Shown: positions 1 to 9,248 of the stretch, one piece after another
Layout: every line of letters starts with the position of its first letter
How positions within the stretch are numbered: the first letter of the stretch is position 1
Assembly (NCBI RefSeq): GCF_028293085.1
Contig: NZ_JAQGLC010000272.1
Location: 1-43,768, forward strand
Source of the DNA: Sphingomonas bacterium
Lineage (GTDB): Bacteria; Pseudomonadota; Alphaproteobacteria; Sphingomonadales; Sphingomonadaceae
DNA: 43,768 bases
Direction of reading: 5' to 3'
The notes under the pieces: model-generated
What the model was told of the DNA's origin: nothing
What the model saw: the letters and a program-made list of their open reading frames with translations, nothing else
The model's database searches: none
Translations under genes and position numbers: made by a program

Positions 1-1
1 C

Positions 2-994
2 GCGCGCATCGCCGGGTTGACCCCCGATCTGGATCTCGATCTGATGGAGCCAGGCCAATCGCTCGACCGCCTGACCGCGCGCCTGCTGATCGGCCTGGGC
101 GATGTGATGGACGCCGAGAAGCCAGACCGCGTTATCGTGCAGGGCGACACCGCCACGGCGATGGTCGGCGCACTCGCCGCTTATTATCGCAAGGTGCCGG
201 TCAGCCATGTCGAGGCGGGCCTGCGCTCCGGTGACATCTGGCAGCCCTGGCCCGAGGAAGTGAACCGCCGCATCGTCGCGCCGATCGCCGACCAGCATTT
301 CGCCCCGACCGAAACCGCCGCCGAGGCGCTGAAGCGCGAGAATATCGATCCGGCGACGATTCATGTGACGGGCAACACCGTGATCGACGCGCTGCACGCG
401 ACGCGCGCGCGCATCGCCGGGGATCCGTCGCTTGCTTCCGGCCTCGACGAGATCACCGCGCGGTTCGCGGGCAAGCGCATCATCCTCGTCACCACCCATC
501 GGCGCGAGAATTTCGGCGACGGCATGGCCAATATCGCCCGCGCGCTCAGCCGAATCGCCGATCGTCCTGATGTCGCGATCCTGTTCCCGGTCCACCCCAA
601 TCCGAATGTCGTATCGGTCATGGACGCATTGCTCGGCGACCGCGCCAATATCGCCCGGATCGACCCGCTCGATTATCCGCATTTCGTCCGCGCGCTCGGG
701 CTGTGCCACCTCGCGCTTACCGATTCCGGCGGCGTGCAGGAGGAAGCGCCAGCGCTCGGCAAGCCGGTTCTCGTCATGCGCGAGACGACCGAACGGCCCG
801 AAGGCGTGGCTGCGGGCACGGCGAGACTGATCGGCACCGACGCGGATCGGATCGTGGCCGAAGTATCGGCCTTGCTGGACGATGATAGCGCCTATTCGGC
901 GATGTCGCGCGCCCACAACCCGTTCGGAGACGGTCACAGCAGCGCGCGCATCGCCAGGATTGTCGGTGAAAGCCTGACCGCCCGCACCTCCTGA
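2..994 (+). CDS. wecB: UDP-N-acetylglucosamine 2-epimerase (non-hydrolysing), 5'-truncated by window edge
   Basis: Interconverts UDP-GlcNAc and UDP-ManNAc in the cytoplasm, the first step towards UDP-ManNAcA. The frame is open to the left edge, so roughly the first 50-60 residues of the family lie outside the window. A TTG at 17 is not the true start because family-like sequence continues upstream of it. Visible family signatures are EAGLRSGDIWQPWPEEVNRR, THRRENFGDG and the C-terminal DSGGVQEEAP motif that binds the UDP part. WecC lies downstream after one small gene, which supports a ManNAcA branch. The identification is firm; only the N-terminus is unseen. Confidence 0.95.
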   Translation, partial: ARIAGLTPDLDLDLMEPGQSLDRLTARLLIGLGDVMDAEKPDRVIVQGDTATAMVGALAAYYRKVPVSHVEAGLRSGDIWQPWPEEVNRRIVAPIADQHFAPTETAAEALKRENIDPATIHVTGNTVIDALHATRARIAGDPSLASGLDEITARFAGKRIILVTTHRRENFGDGMANIARALSRIADRPDVAILFPVHPNPNVVSVMDALLGDRANIARIDPLDYPHFVRALGLCHLALTDSGGVQEEAPALGKPVLVMRETTERPEGVAAGTARLIGTDADRIVAEVSALLDDDSAYSAMSRAHNPFGDGHSSARIARIVGESLTARTS

Positions 995-1131
995 ACGAAT
1001 CCGGATAGGCCATGTCATGTGGCGCCAGGTTATGGACGCACGACCGAATTTCCTCCACGACTAGTACCGGATCGGCCCGAACGCGACGCCCATCGAGTCG
1101 GGACGACCGGAACGCGGGAGGAAGGCGACAA

Positions 1132-1371
1132 ATGCGTGTTCTTGGCTTGTGGTGCCTTGCCTTCGGACATCGAACGGCGTCGGGATCCAAACGCATTTTC
1201 GAAGGCAATGTTTTCGGCAAGTGCGAGCGATGTTCGCGCGAGTTGTTCCGGGATCCTGCTCGCGGCGTCTGGCGCGCATCGACGCCCGACGATCATCGCT
1301 CCCGCAGGCTGGTGCTTTCCGGCGAGGACAAGCCCGTCGAACGTCCGGCCCGGAAGAAAACACGGCGCTAG
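1132..1371 (+). CDS. Small basic CxxC protein, possible zinc ribbon, unknown function
   Basis: Predicted 79-residue protein of unknown function. It begins MRVLGLWCLAFGHR and has a KCERCSREL segment around residues 32-40, followed by a basic, probably disordered tail ending RPARKKTRR. The Cys-8, His-13 and CxxC pattern resembles small zinc-ribbon proteins, but no family can be assigned with certainty. I chose the ATG at 1132 over an upstream in-frame start at 1012 because a strong purine-rich ribosome site (GGGAGGAAGG, 1116-1125) lies 6 bases before it. The gene sits alone between wecB and wecC, with about 140 bases on each side. Its codon use is less GC-biased at third positions than its neighbours. 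It may be unrelated to EPS synthesis. Confidence 0.5.
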   Translation: MRVLGLWCLAFGHRTASGSKRIFEGNVFGKCERCSRELFRDPARGVWRASTPDDHRSRRLVLSGEDKPVERPARKKTRR

Positions 1372-1512
1372 GGCACGCTGTTCGGCAAGCATGGTTCGTC
1401 CCTCAGTCCCGACATTTCCGAAATCTTCACCCGCCTGGGCGACAAGCGTTCCCGGTTAGCGATGCGCGTCCGCCCTTGAGGGCGGTCGATCGTCGCAAGG
1501 TCTCACGGGGAC

Positions 1513-2820
1513 GTGTCGTCGATGGTTTCGGATCATGAGCTCAAGGTGGTCGTCGTCGGCCTCGGTTATATCGGGCTGCCCACCGCCGCGGTGATCGCGC
1601 GGACCGGCGCGAAAGTGCTCGGCGTCGATGTCACGTCGTCGATCGTCGACACGGTCAATTCGGGCAAGGTGCACATCGAGGAGGTCGACCTCGACGGCCT
1701 GGTCTCGGGCGTCGTCGCGCGCGGCAATCTGCGCGCCTCGACGACAATCGAGCCGGCCGATATATTCGTCATCGCGGTCCCCACGCCCTTTGCCGAGGAT
1801 CACGCGCCGAACATCGGCTACGTATTGCAGGCTGCGACCAATGTTGCGACGGTACTGAAGGCTGGCGACGTCGTCATCCTCGAATCAACCTCGCCGGTCG
1901 GCACTACCGAAAAGGTACGAGACCTGCTCGCCCAGCTTCGCCCCGATCTGAAGGTGCCCGGCAAGACCGGCGAGAGCCCCGACATCGCCATCGCCTATTG
2001 CCCCGAGCGGGTTCTGCCCGGGCGCATCCTGGTCGAGCTGATCGACAATGACCGCGTCATCGGCGGCATAACCCCACGCTGCGCGCGCAAGGCGCTGGCC
2101 TTCTACCGCCGCTTCGTGCGCGGTGCCTGCGTCACTACCACGTCACGCGCGGCGGAGATGACCAAGCTTACCGAGAATGCGTTTCGCGACGTCAACATCG
2201 CCTTCGCCAATGAACTCAGCCGCGTCGCCGACACGATGGACGTCGATGTATGGGAGGTGATCCGCCTCGCCAACCGCCATCCGCGCGTCAACATCCTGGC
2301 GCCGGGCCCGGGCGTCGGCGGCCATTGCATCGCGGTCGACCCCTGGTTCCTGGTCCATGCCGACCGCGCGAACACGCCGCTGATCCGCACCGCGCGCGAG
2401 GTGAACGACGCCAAGGTCGATTATGTGATCGAGCGCGCCGAGGCGATGATCGCGGCGCATCCGGGCATGCCGGTCGCGTGTCTCGGCCTCGCCTTCAAGG
2501 CCAATATCGACGATTTCCGCGAGAGCCCGGCGCTGAAGGTCGCGGCCGCACTCGCCGCCCGTTTCGGCGATCGGCTGCATGTCGTCGAGCCCTATGCGGA
2601 GGTGCTGCCAGCGGCGTTCGCCGGCACCGGCGCGCGCCTGACCGATATCGACGCGGCGATCGAGACCTGTCCGATCATGGTGGTGTTGGTCGATCACGAT
2701 ATCTTCAAATCGGTCCCGCTCGACGAGCGCGCCGACAAGATCGTCTACGACACGCGCGGTATCTGGCCCGATCAGCCCCGAGCTGTGCCGAAGCCGGAGC
2801 CGCTTCGTCTCGCCGGTTGA
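1513..2820 (+). CDS. wecC: UDP-N-acetyl-D-mannosamine dehydrogenase
   Basis: NAD-dependent enzyme that oxidises UDP-ManNAc to UDP-ManNAcA by two successive two-electron steps. The 435-residue length fits the UDP-glucose/GDP-mannose dehydrogenase family. The N-terminal Rossmann motif VVVGLGYIGLPTA is near residues 12-24. The catalytic cysteine is in GPGVGGHCIAVDPWFL, about residue 272, and the C-terminal UDP-binding domain carries LAFKANIDDFRESPA. It belongs to the ManNAc dehydrogenase branch, supported by wecB just upstream. The start is either GTG 1513, with CGGGG just before it, or ATG 1522; both give the same fold. Strictly, another UDP-HexNAc dehydrogenase specificity is possible. Confidence 0.92.
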   Translation: MSSMVSDHELKVVVVGLGYIGLPTAAVIARTGAKVLGVDVTSSIVDTVNSGKVHIEEVDLDGLVSGVVARGNLRASTTIEPADIFVIAVPTPFAEDHAPNIGYVLQAATNVATVLKAGDVVILESTSPVGTTEKVRDLLAQLRPDLKVPGKTGESPDIAIAYCPERVLPGRILVELIDNDRVIGGITPRCARKALAFYRRFVRGACVTTTSRAAEMTKLTENAFRDVNIAFANELSRVADTMDVDVWEVIRLANRHPRVNILAPGPGVGGHCIAVDPWFLVHADRANTPLIRTAREVNDAKVDYVIERAEAMIAAHPGMPVACLGLAFKANIDDFRESPALKVAAALAARFGDRLHVVEPYAEVLPAAFAGTGARLTDIDAAIETCPIMVVLVDHDIFKSVPLDERADKIVYDTRGIWPDQPRAVPKPEPLRLAG

Positions 2821-2898
2821 AACTCTCCGCGCTGGACCCGATGGCTCAAGCTGTTATGGCGGGCCGACTATTGCGGACCATGCCGGAGCCTGAAGCTT

Positions 2899-3999
2899 AT
2901 GACGAAGACCGCCTTGATCACCGGCGTTACCGGACAAGACGGCGCGTATCTGGCCGAATTGCTGCTGTCGAAGGGCTATGACGTGCATGGCGTGAAGCGC
3001 CGTTCCTCGTCATTCAATACTGCGCGTATCGACCATCTCTACCAGGACCCGCACGAGACCGGCGCCCGGCTGCACCTGCATTATGGCGACATGACCGATT
3101 CGACGAACCTGATCCGGATCGTCCAGGAGGTTAAGCCCGACGAGATCTACAATCTCGCGGCGCAGAGCCACGTCCAGGTCAGCTTCGACACCGCCGAATA
3201 TACCGCCAATGCCGATGCGATCGGCACGCTGCGGCTGCTCGAGGCGCTCCGCCTGCTCGGCCTTGCCGACACGACGCGTTTCTACCAGGCCTCGACCTCG
3301 GAACTATATGGCCTGGTCCAGGAAGTGCCGCAGTCCGAAACGACGCCCTTCTATCCGCGCTCTCCCTACGCCGCGGCGAAGCTCTATGCCTATTGGATCA
3401 CGGTGAACTACCGGGAAGCCTATGGCATGCACGCGTCGAACGGCATCCTGTTCAACCACGAGAGCCCGCTGCGCGGTGAAACTTTCGTCACGCGCAAGAT
3501 CACCCGTGCCGTCGCCGCGATCCATCTCGGATTGCAGGACGTGCTGTGGCTCGGCAATCTCGATGCCAAGCGCGACTGGGGCCATGCCCGCGACTATGTC
3601 GAGGGCATGTGGCGCATAGTCCAGCAGGACAAGGCCGACGATTTCGTCCTGGCGACCGGCGTTACGAATACGGTTCGCTCCTTTGTCGACCTTGCGTTCG
3701 CCGAGGTCGGCGTCGCGGTTGACTGGACCGGCGAAGGCGTCGACGAGATCGGCCGCTGTGCCAAGACCGGCAAGACTTTGGTCAAGGTGGATCCGCGCTA
3801 TTTCCGTCCGACCGAGGTCGATCTGCTGATCGGCGATCCGGCCAAGGCCAAGCGCGTGCTCGGCTGGGAAGCGACGACGACGCTCGGCGAACTCGTGTCG
3901 GAGATGATGATCGAGGACCTGAAGGCGGTCGCCCGCGAGGCCGAGACGCGCCGCCCCGACGAGGAGCGCCCGAGCTCGCTTTACGCGATCAAGAGCTGA
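2899..3999 (+). CDS. gmd: GDP-mannose 4,6-dehydratase
   Basis: Converts GDP-D-mannose to GDP-4-keto-6-deoxy-D-mannose, the precursor of GDP-L-fucose. The extended SDR protein has 366 residues. It shows the Gmd nucleotide-binding signature [17 protein letters not shown] at the N-terminus, [29 protein letters not shown], the STSELYG loop and the catalytic YxxxK in [12 protein letters not shown]. Near the middle, the family motif [19 protein letters not shown] is intact. The fucose synthase gene fcl follows after one GT, so GDP-L-fucose is the likely end product. GDP-mannose supply (ManC/ManB) is not encoded in the window. Confidence 0.97.
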   Translation: MTKTALITGVTGQDGAYLAELLLSKGYDVHGVKRRSSSFNTARIDHLYQDPHETGARLHLHYGDMTDSTNLIRIVQEVKPDEIYNLAAQSHVQVSFDTAEYTANADAIGTLRLLEALRLLGLADTTRFYQASTSELYGLVQEVPQSETTPFYPRSPYAAAKLYAYWITVNYREAYGMHASNGILFNHESPLRGETFVTRKITRAVAAIHLGLQDVLWLGNLDAKRDWGHARDYVEGMWRIVQQDKADDFVLATGVTNTVRSFVDLAFAEVGVAVDWTGEGVDEIGRCAKTGKTLVKVDPRYFRPTEVDLLIGDPAKAKRVLGWEATTTLGELVSEMMIEDLKAVAREAETRRPDEERPSSLYAIKS

Positions 4000-4009
4000 C
4001 CGCCAGTCC

Positions 4010-5098
4010 GTGGCGGCGACGCCCCCATCCCGGCGCGTGGCCTTTTATGTCGGCGGCTTCGAAGCGGTCGGCGGGATCGAGGCGTTCCTGTTCGACCTGC
4101 TGACCAACCTCCCTGCCAGCGGTGTCGAGCGATCCATCCTGGTATGGGCGAACGACCTTCCCGAATTCCGGATCATCGAGCAGTCCGGCATCGAGATATT
4201 GCGGACTCCGCTGCGCGCGGGATGCCGGTTCGGCCTGCCCGACGCGCTGTTGTTCGCGCGATATGGCGGACGTCTGAAGAAAGCCGACCGCATCGTCTTT
4301 GCCAAGATTCCGCCGGAGAGGATCTTCTCGCATATCGTCAGCGAGGCACGCGCACGGCTGCCCGAGCCGGCCGAGACGATCTTCGTGACGCCCTATCGTC
4401 CGCGCGAAATGTGGCCGGACGGCATACCCACCTATATCCGCCACGGACTCGATCGGATCCTCGTCCAGAGCAAGGATTTCGTTGGCGATTTGCGCGAGGC
4501 CGGTTTCGAGGGCGCGATCGATGTCGTTCCCTATATCCCGCCGACGGCCACGGCCGCTCCTGTGGAAAGGCCGCGTGACGGACCCTTCCGCCTTGGCTTC
4601 CTTGGTCGGTTCGTTGCCCAGAAGAACCTGTTCTACCTGCTCGATATCGTCGAGGCGCTGCAGGGAAGCGGGGTCGAGCTCCATATGTTCGGCGGCGGCG
4701 ACGACGACGAGGCGCTGCGTGCCCAGGCCGGCGAGCGCGGCCTCCCCGTCACCTTTCACGGTGTGATGCCGCGCGAGCGCGTGGCCGAAGCGATCGATAG
4801 CTGCGACGCGTTCATCAATCCGTCGATATCGGAGGGTCAATGTCTCGTCGCGCTCGAGGTGCTGAGCCGCGGCCGCGCGTTCATCGCGAGCGCGGTCGGC
4901 GCGATCCCCGAAATCCTGGGCAAGGGCCGGTTGGGCGAGATCGTGCCGCTGAGCGATGCGGTGGGTGCTGCGCAGGTCGTACGGGGCTTCGTTGACGCGT
5001 GGCGCGCAGGCGATTGGCGGGCAGCCGACATTGCGAGCGCCTATGCGAATGCTTATTCTCGCCAACAGATCATCAGCGCCTATGAGAAGCTGCTATAG
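4010..5098 (+). CDS. Glycosyltransferase, GT4-like
   Basis: Probable retaining glycosyltransferase adding one sugar to the lipid-linked repeat unit at the cytoplasmic face. The 362-residue protein has a GT-B layout. The N-terminal acceptor domain begins AFYVGGFEAVGGIEAFLFDL. The C-terminal donor domain begins near residue 190 with FRLGFLGRFVAQKN and carries the E-x7-E-type motif in SEGQCLVALEVLSRG. It starts at GTG 4010, only 10 bases after gmd, and precedes fcl, so it is probably cotranscribed with both. Its place between the two GDP-fucose genes makes a fucosyltransferase role tempting, but the sequence alone does not show specificity. Confidence 0.85.
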   Translation: MAATPPSRRVAFYVGGFEAVGGIEAFLFDLLTNLPASGVERSILVWANDLPEFRIIEQSGIEILRTPLRAGCRFGLPDALLFARYGGRLKKADRIVFAKIPPERIFSHIVSEARARLPEPAETIFVTPYRPREMWPDGIPTYIRHGLDRILVQSKDFVGDLREAGFEGAIDVVPYIPPTATAAPVERPRDGPFRLGFLGRFVAQKNLFYLLDIVEALQGSGVELHMFGGGDDDEALRAQAGERGLPVTFHGVMPRERVAEAIDSCDAFINPSISEGQCLVALEVLSRGRAFIASAVGAIPEILGKGRLGEIVPLSDAVGAAQVVRGFVDAWRAGDWRAADIASAYANAYSRQQIISAYEKLL

Positions 5099-5139
5099 CC
5101 GGGCGATCGCCTCCCACGAACAGGATTGAGCACCAACCG

Positions 5140-6105
5140 ATGACCGAATTGTTCTCGCTGGCCGGCAAACGGGTCTGGGTCGCAGGCGAGCGCGGCATGG
5201 TCGGCCGCGCGATCGTCCGTCGGCTGGCGACGGAGGATTGCGAGATCATCTCGGCGGCAACGCGGATCGACCTGCGCGACCAGGCCACGACCTTCGCCTG
5301 GATGGAGGCGAATCCGGCCGACCTGATCTTCCTCGCCGCGGCAAAGGTTGGCGGCATCGCCGCGAACGATACGCTGCCGGCGCAGTTCCTGTACGACAAT
5401 CTGATGATCGAGGCGAACGTGATCGAGGGCGCCCGCCGTACCGGTGCCGCCAAGCTCGTATTCCTGGGTTCGTCGTGCATCTATCCCAAGCACGCGCCGC
5501 AGCCGATGCGCGAGGATGCCCTGCTCACCGGGCCGCTGGAGCCGACCAACCAATGGTATGCGATCGCCAAGATCGCCGGGATCATGCTCGCCCAATCCTA
5601 TCGCCGCGAATATGGCTGCGACTATATCTCGGCCCAGCCGACCAATCTTTACGGTCCGTTCGACAATTTCGACCTGCAATCGAGCCACGTCCTGCCGGCG
5701 CTGATCCGCAAGGCGCATGAAGCGAAGCTGGCCGATGCCGCGAGCCTGCCCGTCTGGGGCAGCGGCACCCCGTTGCGCGAATTCCTCCACGTCGACGATC
5801 TGGCCGACGCGCTCGTCTTTCTCTCCAAGCATTATTCCAGCGAGGAGATCGTCAATATCGGATCGGGCGAGGAAATCAGCATCGGCAACCTTGCCCTGAC
5901 GATTGCCGATATCGTCGGGTATCGCGGCGACACCGTGTTCGACGCCTCACGGCCGGACGGGACGCTGCGCAAGCTGGTCGACACCGGTAAATTGAACGCG
6001 CTGGGATGGAACGCGTCACGCCCGCTTCGCGAAGGCATATCAGACACATATCGCTGGTTCGTCGACCATGCCGCCGATGCGCGGCTCGGCACGGTATCAG
6101 CCTGA
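5140..6105 (+). CDS. fcl: GDP-L-fucose synthase
   Basis: NADPH-dependent bifunctional epimerase/reductase that turns GDP-4-keto-6-deoxymannose into GDP-L-fucose. The 321-residue length matches the family. The nucleotide-binding motif is VAGERGMVGRAIV near residues 13-25. KVGGIAAN, FLGSSCIYPKHAPQPM and the catalytic YxxxK in NQWYAIAKIAGIML follow, and QPTNLYGPFDNFD and HVDDLADA are further Fcl signatures. With gmd it completes de novo GDP-L-fucose synthesis. A GC-rich hairpin follows 33 bases after the stop, before the wza-like gene. Confidence 0.96.
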   Translation: MTELFSLAGKRVWVAGERGMVGRAIVRRLATEDCEIISAATRIDLRDQATTFAWMEANPADLIFLAAAKVGGIAANDTLPAQFLYDNLMIEANVIEGARRTGAAKLVFLGSSCIYPKHAPQPMREDALLTGPLEPTNQWYAIAKIAGIMLAQSYRREYGCDYISAQPTNLYGPFDNFDLQSSHVLPALIRKAHEAKLADAASLPVWGSGTPLREFLHVDDLADALVFLSKHYSSEEIVNIGSGEEISIGNLALTIADIVGYRGDTVFDASRPDGTLRKLVDTGKLNALGWNASRPLREGISDTYRWFVDHAADARLGTVSA

Positions 6106-6137
6106 GACCAAATCCGGCGACCAAAATTGCCCCGAAA

Positions 6138-6163
6138 CGCACCCGCCACAAGGCGCGGGTGCG
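6138..6163 (+). other. Perfect GC-rich hairpin between sugar-nucleotide and export genes
   Basis: CGCACCCGC (6138-6146) pairs perfectly with GCGGGTGCG (6155-6163) across an 8-base loop. No T tract follows, so it is not a classical intrinsic terminator. It could slow polymerase or protect the 3' end of the upstream message at the boundary between nucleotide-sugar and export genes. Confidence 0.45.
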
Positions 6164-6272
6164 CCTCGGCGGGGTTGACGGGCGAAGCCGCTCGGTTAAA
6201 GGTCCTGAGGCCTGTAAACACATTGACCGGCGGCGATATTCGTCGCGATTCGCCACGCGTAGGATATTCGAA

Positions 6273-6974
6273 ATGACATTCTTGCATCGTCTTCGCGCGA
6301 TGGTTGTGGCTCTGCTTGTTCCCGTTGTCCTGGTCGCCTGCTCGGCCGGACGGGGTGGCCCCGTCCCTTATGAAGTCAAGGACTTCGGCCGGCCCGACGT
6401 GCCGGTCGCAGCAGCAGCCGATGTCGAGTACCGGATCGGTGCGCTCGATGAGCTGGTCATCACCGTGTACCGCGTCCCCGATCTTTCGGGCGAGCTCAAG
6501 GTAGACGCGACCGGCAGGATCACGATGCCCCTGATCGGCGACCTGAGCGCGGTGGGGAAAACCGCCACAGAGCTTTCCGGCGAAATCGAGAAGAAGCTCG
6601 GCGCCAAATATATCAACAATCCCGAGGTTCAGGTCGCCGTCAAATCGGCATCGAGCGCAAAGATCACGGTCGATGGCTCAGTCGGGCAGCCGGGCATTTA
6701 TCCAATCGCCGGGCCGACGACGTTGGTCCAGGCCGTGGCGATGGCCAAGGGCGTGACCGACGATGCCAATCCCAGGCGCGTCGTCATCTTCCGTCAGATC
6801 AACGGACAGCGCCAGGCGGCTGCGTTCGACCTGAAGGCGATCCGGCGCGGCGAGATGCCCGACGCGGCCGTTTTCGGCGACGATATCGTGGTGGTCGACG
6901 GTTCGAGCTCGAAGAGCGCGTTCAAGAATGTTCTTCAGTCCCTGCCCCTGCTCGCCCTGTTTCGGCCTTTCTAA
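6273..6974 (+). CDS. Polysaccharide export lipoprotein, Wza/GumB-like
   Basis: Outer-membrane or periplasmic export protein for the EPS. The 233-residue protein has a lipoprotein signal with lipobox LVAC (Cys-23), so the mature protein should be lipid-modified. The Poly_export domain starts with YRIGALDELVITVYRVPDLS near residues 50-70 and includes GRITMPLIGDL. An SLBB-like domain follows (VDGSVGQPGIYPIAGPTTLV). It is short compared with E. coli Wza (about 380 residues) and closer in size to GumB-type proteins that lack the long C-terminal helix. The ATG at 6273 is preferred because of AGGA at 6261-6264 and because it begins the signal peptide. Upstream in-frame codons are non-family. Confidence 0.92.
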   Translation: MTFLHRLRAMVVALLVPVVLVACSAGRGGPVPYEVKDFGRPDVPVAAAADVEYRIGALDELVITVYRVPDLSGELKVDATGRITMPLIGDLSAVGKTATELSGEIEKKLGAKYINNPEVQVAVKSASSAKITVDGSVGQPGIYPIAGPTTLVQAVAMAKGVTDDANPRRVVIFRQINGQRQAAAFDLKAIRRGEMPDAAVFGDDIVVVDGSSSKSAFKNVLQSLPLLALFRPF

Positions 6975-7014
6975 GGCTTCGGGCTGACACCGATAAGATG
7001 GATTGCACTCCTCC

Positions 7015-9243
7015 ATGACCGATATGATCGAAGGCTTTCGCGGAACCGGCACAATGTCGCTTCCGACCGTGCCATCCGGCGGCGCCCTTTCGACGTCGGT
7101 CGCGTTGCCGCCGCCGCAGGAGACGCCCGAATTCGAGATGAATCTCCGCGCCATCCTGCGCATCCTGATGAAATGGCGCTGGTTGTTCCTCGCCTTCATC
7201 ATGGCGGGCCTGGTCGGCTCGACCGCTTTGACCCTGTTGTCGACCCCCTTGTTCAAGGCGACGACCACGATGGAGATCAAGCGACAGGAATCGCAGATCA
7301 TGAAGGACTCCTCGCTGGAGCCCGTCACGGTCAACGATCCGGCCTATATGGCGACTCAGTTCGGCCTGATGCAGAGCCGCGATCTCGCGGTGAAGGTGGC
7401 GCAGCGCCTCAATCTTGCGTCCAATCCCGCTTATGCACCGCCTTCATTGCCCCGCGAGACGCGCGAGAAGATCGCCGTCGCCAAGCTGCGCGGCGGCCTG
7501 ACCGCCGCCCCGGTGGGCATCAGCCGTCTGATGAACGTGACCTTCGTCAGCACCGATCGCGCCGAGGCGGCGCGCATCGCCGACGCCTTTGCGGAAACCT
7601 TCATCTCGACCGGTCTCGAGCGGCGCTACGATGCCACCGCCTATGCGCGCAATTTCCTCCAGCAGCGTATCGCTGCGGTGAAGACCGCGCTCGACCAGTC
7701 GGAACGGCAGCTTGTCGTCTATGCCCGCCAGCAGGGCATCGTGAACATCGAATCGGCCCCGGGACCCGATGGACGCGCCGGCCCCGGCACCTCGCTCGAC
7801 GCGACGTCGCTGTCCGCGCTCAATGGTTCGCTCTCGCAGGCGCAGGACGCCCGGATGGCTGCCGAAGGGCGCTACAACCAGTCGCGCGCCAACGGCACGA
7901 CGACCGAGACGATCACCAACGGAACCATCTCGACTTTGCAGGGCGAGCGGTCGCGCCTGTTCGCCGAATATCAGGAAAAGCTCGGGATCTTCAAACCCGA
8001 CTTCCCGCAGATGAAGGACCTTCAGGCGCGGATCAACGCGCTGGATGGCCAGATCAACAAGGAGCGCAGTGCCGTGTCGACGGCGCTGCGATCCGAATAT
8101 GCTGCGGCGCTTTCGCGGGAGAATGCGCTCAAGGCCCGGGTGGCCCAGCTCAAGGGCTCGGTCCTCGACCTTCGCGATCGCAGCATCCAGTACAACATCC
8201 TGCAGCGCGAGGTCGACACGAACCGCTCGCTATATGACGCCCTGCTCCAGCGCTACAAGCAGATCGGCGTTGCCGGCGGCATCGGCGAGAGCCAGGCGTC
8301 CATCGTCGACCACGCGGTTCCGCCGGGCGCCCCGTTCAGCCCGAGGCTGACCGCGAACCTGGCTATCGGTCTTCTGGTCAGCATGTTGCTCGGTATCGCC
8401 GTCATCCTGGCGATCGAATATATCGACGATACCATCAAGGTGCCCGAGGACGTCGAATCCAAGCTGAAGATCAGCGTGCTGGGCGTGATCCCGAAGCTTG
8501 CCCGGGACGCGACACTGATCGAGGAATTGTCGATCTCGCGATCGAAGATCTCCGAGGCCTATTTCACCGCGCGGACATCGCTGCAATTCTCCTCGCCGGA
8601 AGGAACGCCGCGCACCCTGCTGGTGACCAGCACCAAGCCATCGGAAGGAAAATCCAGTTCCGCACTCGGGCTGGCGCAGAGCTTCGCCAAGGTCGGGCTC
8701 AAGGTCCTCCTGATCGACGCCGACATGCGCAAGCCGTCGTTCACCGCCAAGGATGGCGATGCGGCAGGCCTGTCAGGCCTGCTCGCAGGCGGCAATCTGA
8801 ACGATCCGCGGGTGCTGTCGACCAACATCACCAACCTTCACCTTCTGCCGAGCGGCCCTATTCCGCCCAACCCGGCCGAACTGCTTGCCAGCGTCAATCT
8901 GCCGAGGCTTCTGGCGGTCGTCCGCGAGCGTTTCGATCTGATCGTCGTCGACGGCCCCCCGATCCTGGGCCTGGCCGATGCTCCGCTGCTCGGTGCGGCG
9001 TGTGACGGCACCGTCGTGATCATCGAGTCCGGCGCGATCCGCCGGCCGGCGGCGTTGAACTCGATCAAGCAGCTCCGCTCGGCGGGCGCGCGTGTGATGG
9101 GTGTCGTGTTGACCAAGTTCAATCCGAAGTTCGAGGGCTATGGATATGGCTACGGCTATGGCTATGGCTACAGCTATGGCTATGGCGCCGATAAGGGCGA
9201 GAACGACAAGGACCGGCAGCGGCGCATCGAGCTGATGTCCTGA
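7015..9243 (+). CDS. Wzc/ExoP-like polysaccharide copolymerase and BY-type tyrosine autokinase
   Basis: Inner-membrane protein controlling chain length and export by cycling tyrosine phosphorylation. It has about 742 residues. A Wzz domain is flanked by two membrane segments (about 54-76 and 444-468), with a long periplasmic coiled-coil part between them. The cytoplasmic kinase has Walker A in TSTKPSEGKSSSA (Lys about 546), Walker A' in LLIDADMRKPS and Walker B in LIVVDGPPILGLADA. The C-terminus carries a tyrosine cluster of Gly-Tyr repeats (9136-9186) serving as the autophosphorylation tail. The start is uncertain: ATG 7015 is used; TTG 7003 and ATG 7054 are in frame, and the last has GGAA 8 bases upstream. 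Confidence 0.93.
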   Translation: MTDMIEGFRGTGTMSLPTVPSGGALSTSVALPPPQETPEFEMNLRAILRILMKWRWLFLAFIMAGLVGSTALTLLSTPLFKATTTMEIKRQESQIMKDSSLEPVTVNDPAYMATQFGLMQSRDLAVKVAQRLNLASNPAYAPPSLPRETREKIAVAKLRGGLTAAPVGISRLMNVTFVSTDRAEAARIADAFAETFISTGLERRYDATAYARNFLQQRIAAVKTALDQSERQLVVYARQQGIVNIESAPGPDGRAGPGTSLDATSLSALNGSLSQAQDARMAAEGRYNQSRANGTTTETITNGTISTLQGERSRLFAEYQEKLGIFKPDFPQMKDLQARINALDGQINKERSAVSTALRSEYAAALSRENALKARVAQLKGSVLDLRDRSIQYNILQREVDTNRSLYDALLQRYKQIGVAGGIGESQASIVDHAVPPGAPFSPRLTANLAIGLLVSMLLGIAVILAIEYIDDTIKVPEDVESKLKISVLGVIPKLARDATLIEELSISRSKISEAYFTARTSLQFSSPEGTPRTLLVTSTKPSEGKSSSALGLAQSFAKVGLKVLLIDADMRKPSFTAKDGDAAGLSGLLAGGNLNDPRVLSTNITNLHLLPSGPIPPNPAELLASVNLPRLLAVVRERFDLIVVDGPPILGLADAPLLGAACDGTVVIIESGAIRRPAALNSIKQLRSAGARVMGVVLTKFNPKFEGYGYGYGYGYGYSYGYGADKGENDKDRQRRIELMS
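9136..9186 (+). repeat. Gly-Tyr codon repeat in the kinase tail
   Basis: Seventeen codons alternate Gly and Tyr (one Gly replaced by Ser), giving eight tyrosines. At DNA level this is a near-perfect hexamer repeat of GGCTAT with GGCTAC and GGATAT variants, and could vary in length by slippage. Confidence 0.9.
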
Positions 9244-9248
9244 TCGCG

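Noticed and set aside
1019..1459. 146-codon frame overlapping the small CxxC gene
   Set aside because: It lacks a ribosome site and a recognisable domain; the 1132-1371 frame has both a strong ribosome site and a Cys/His pattern.
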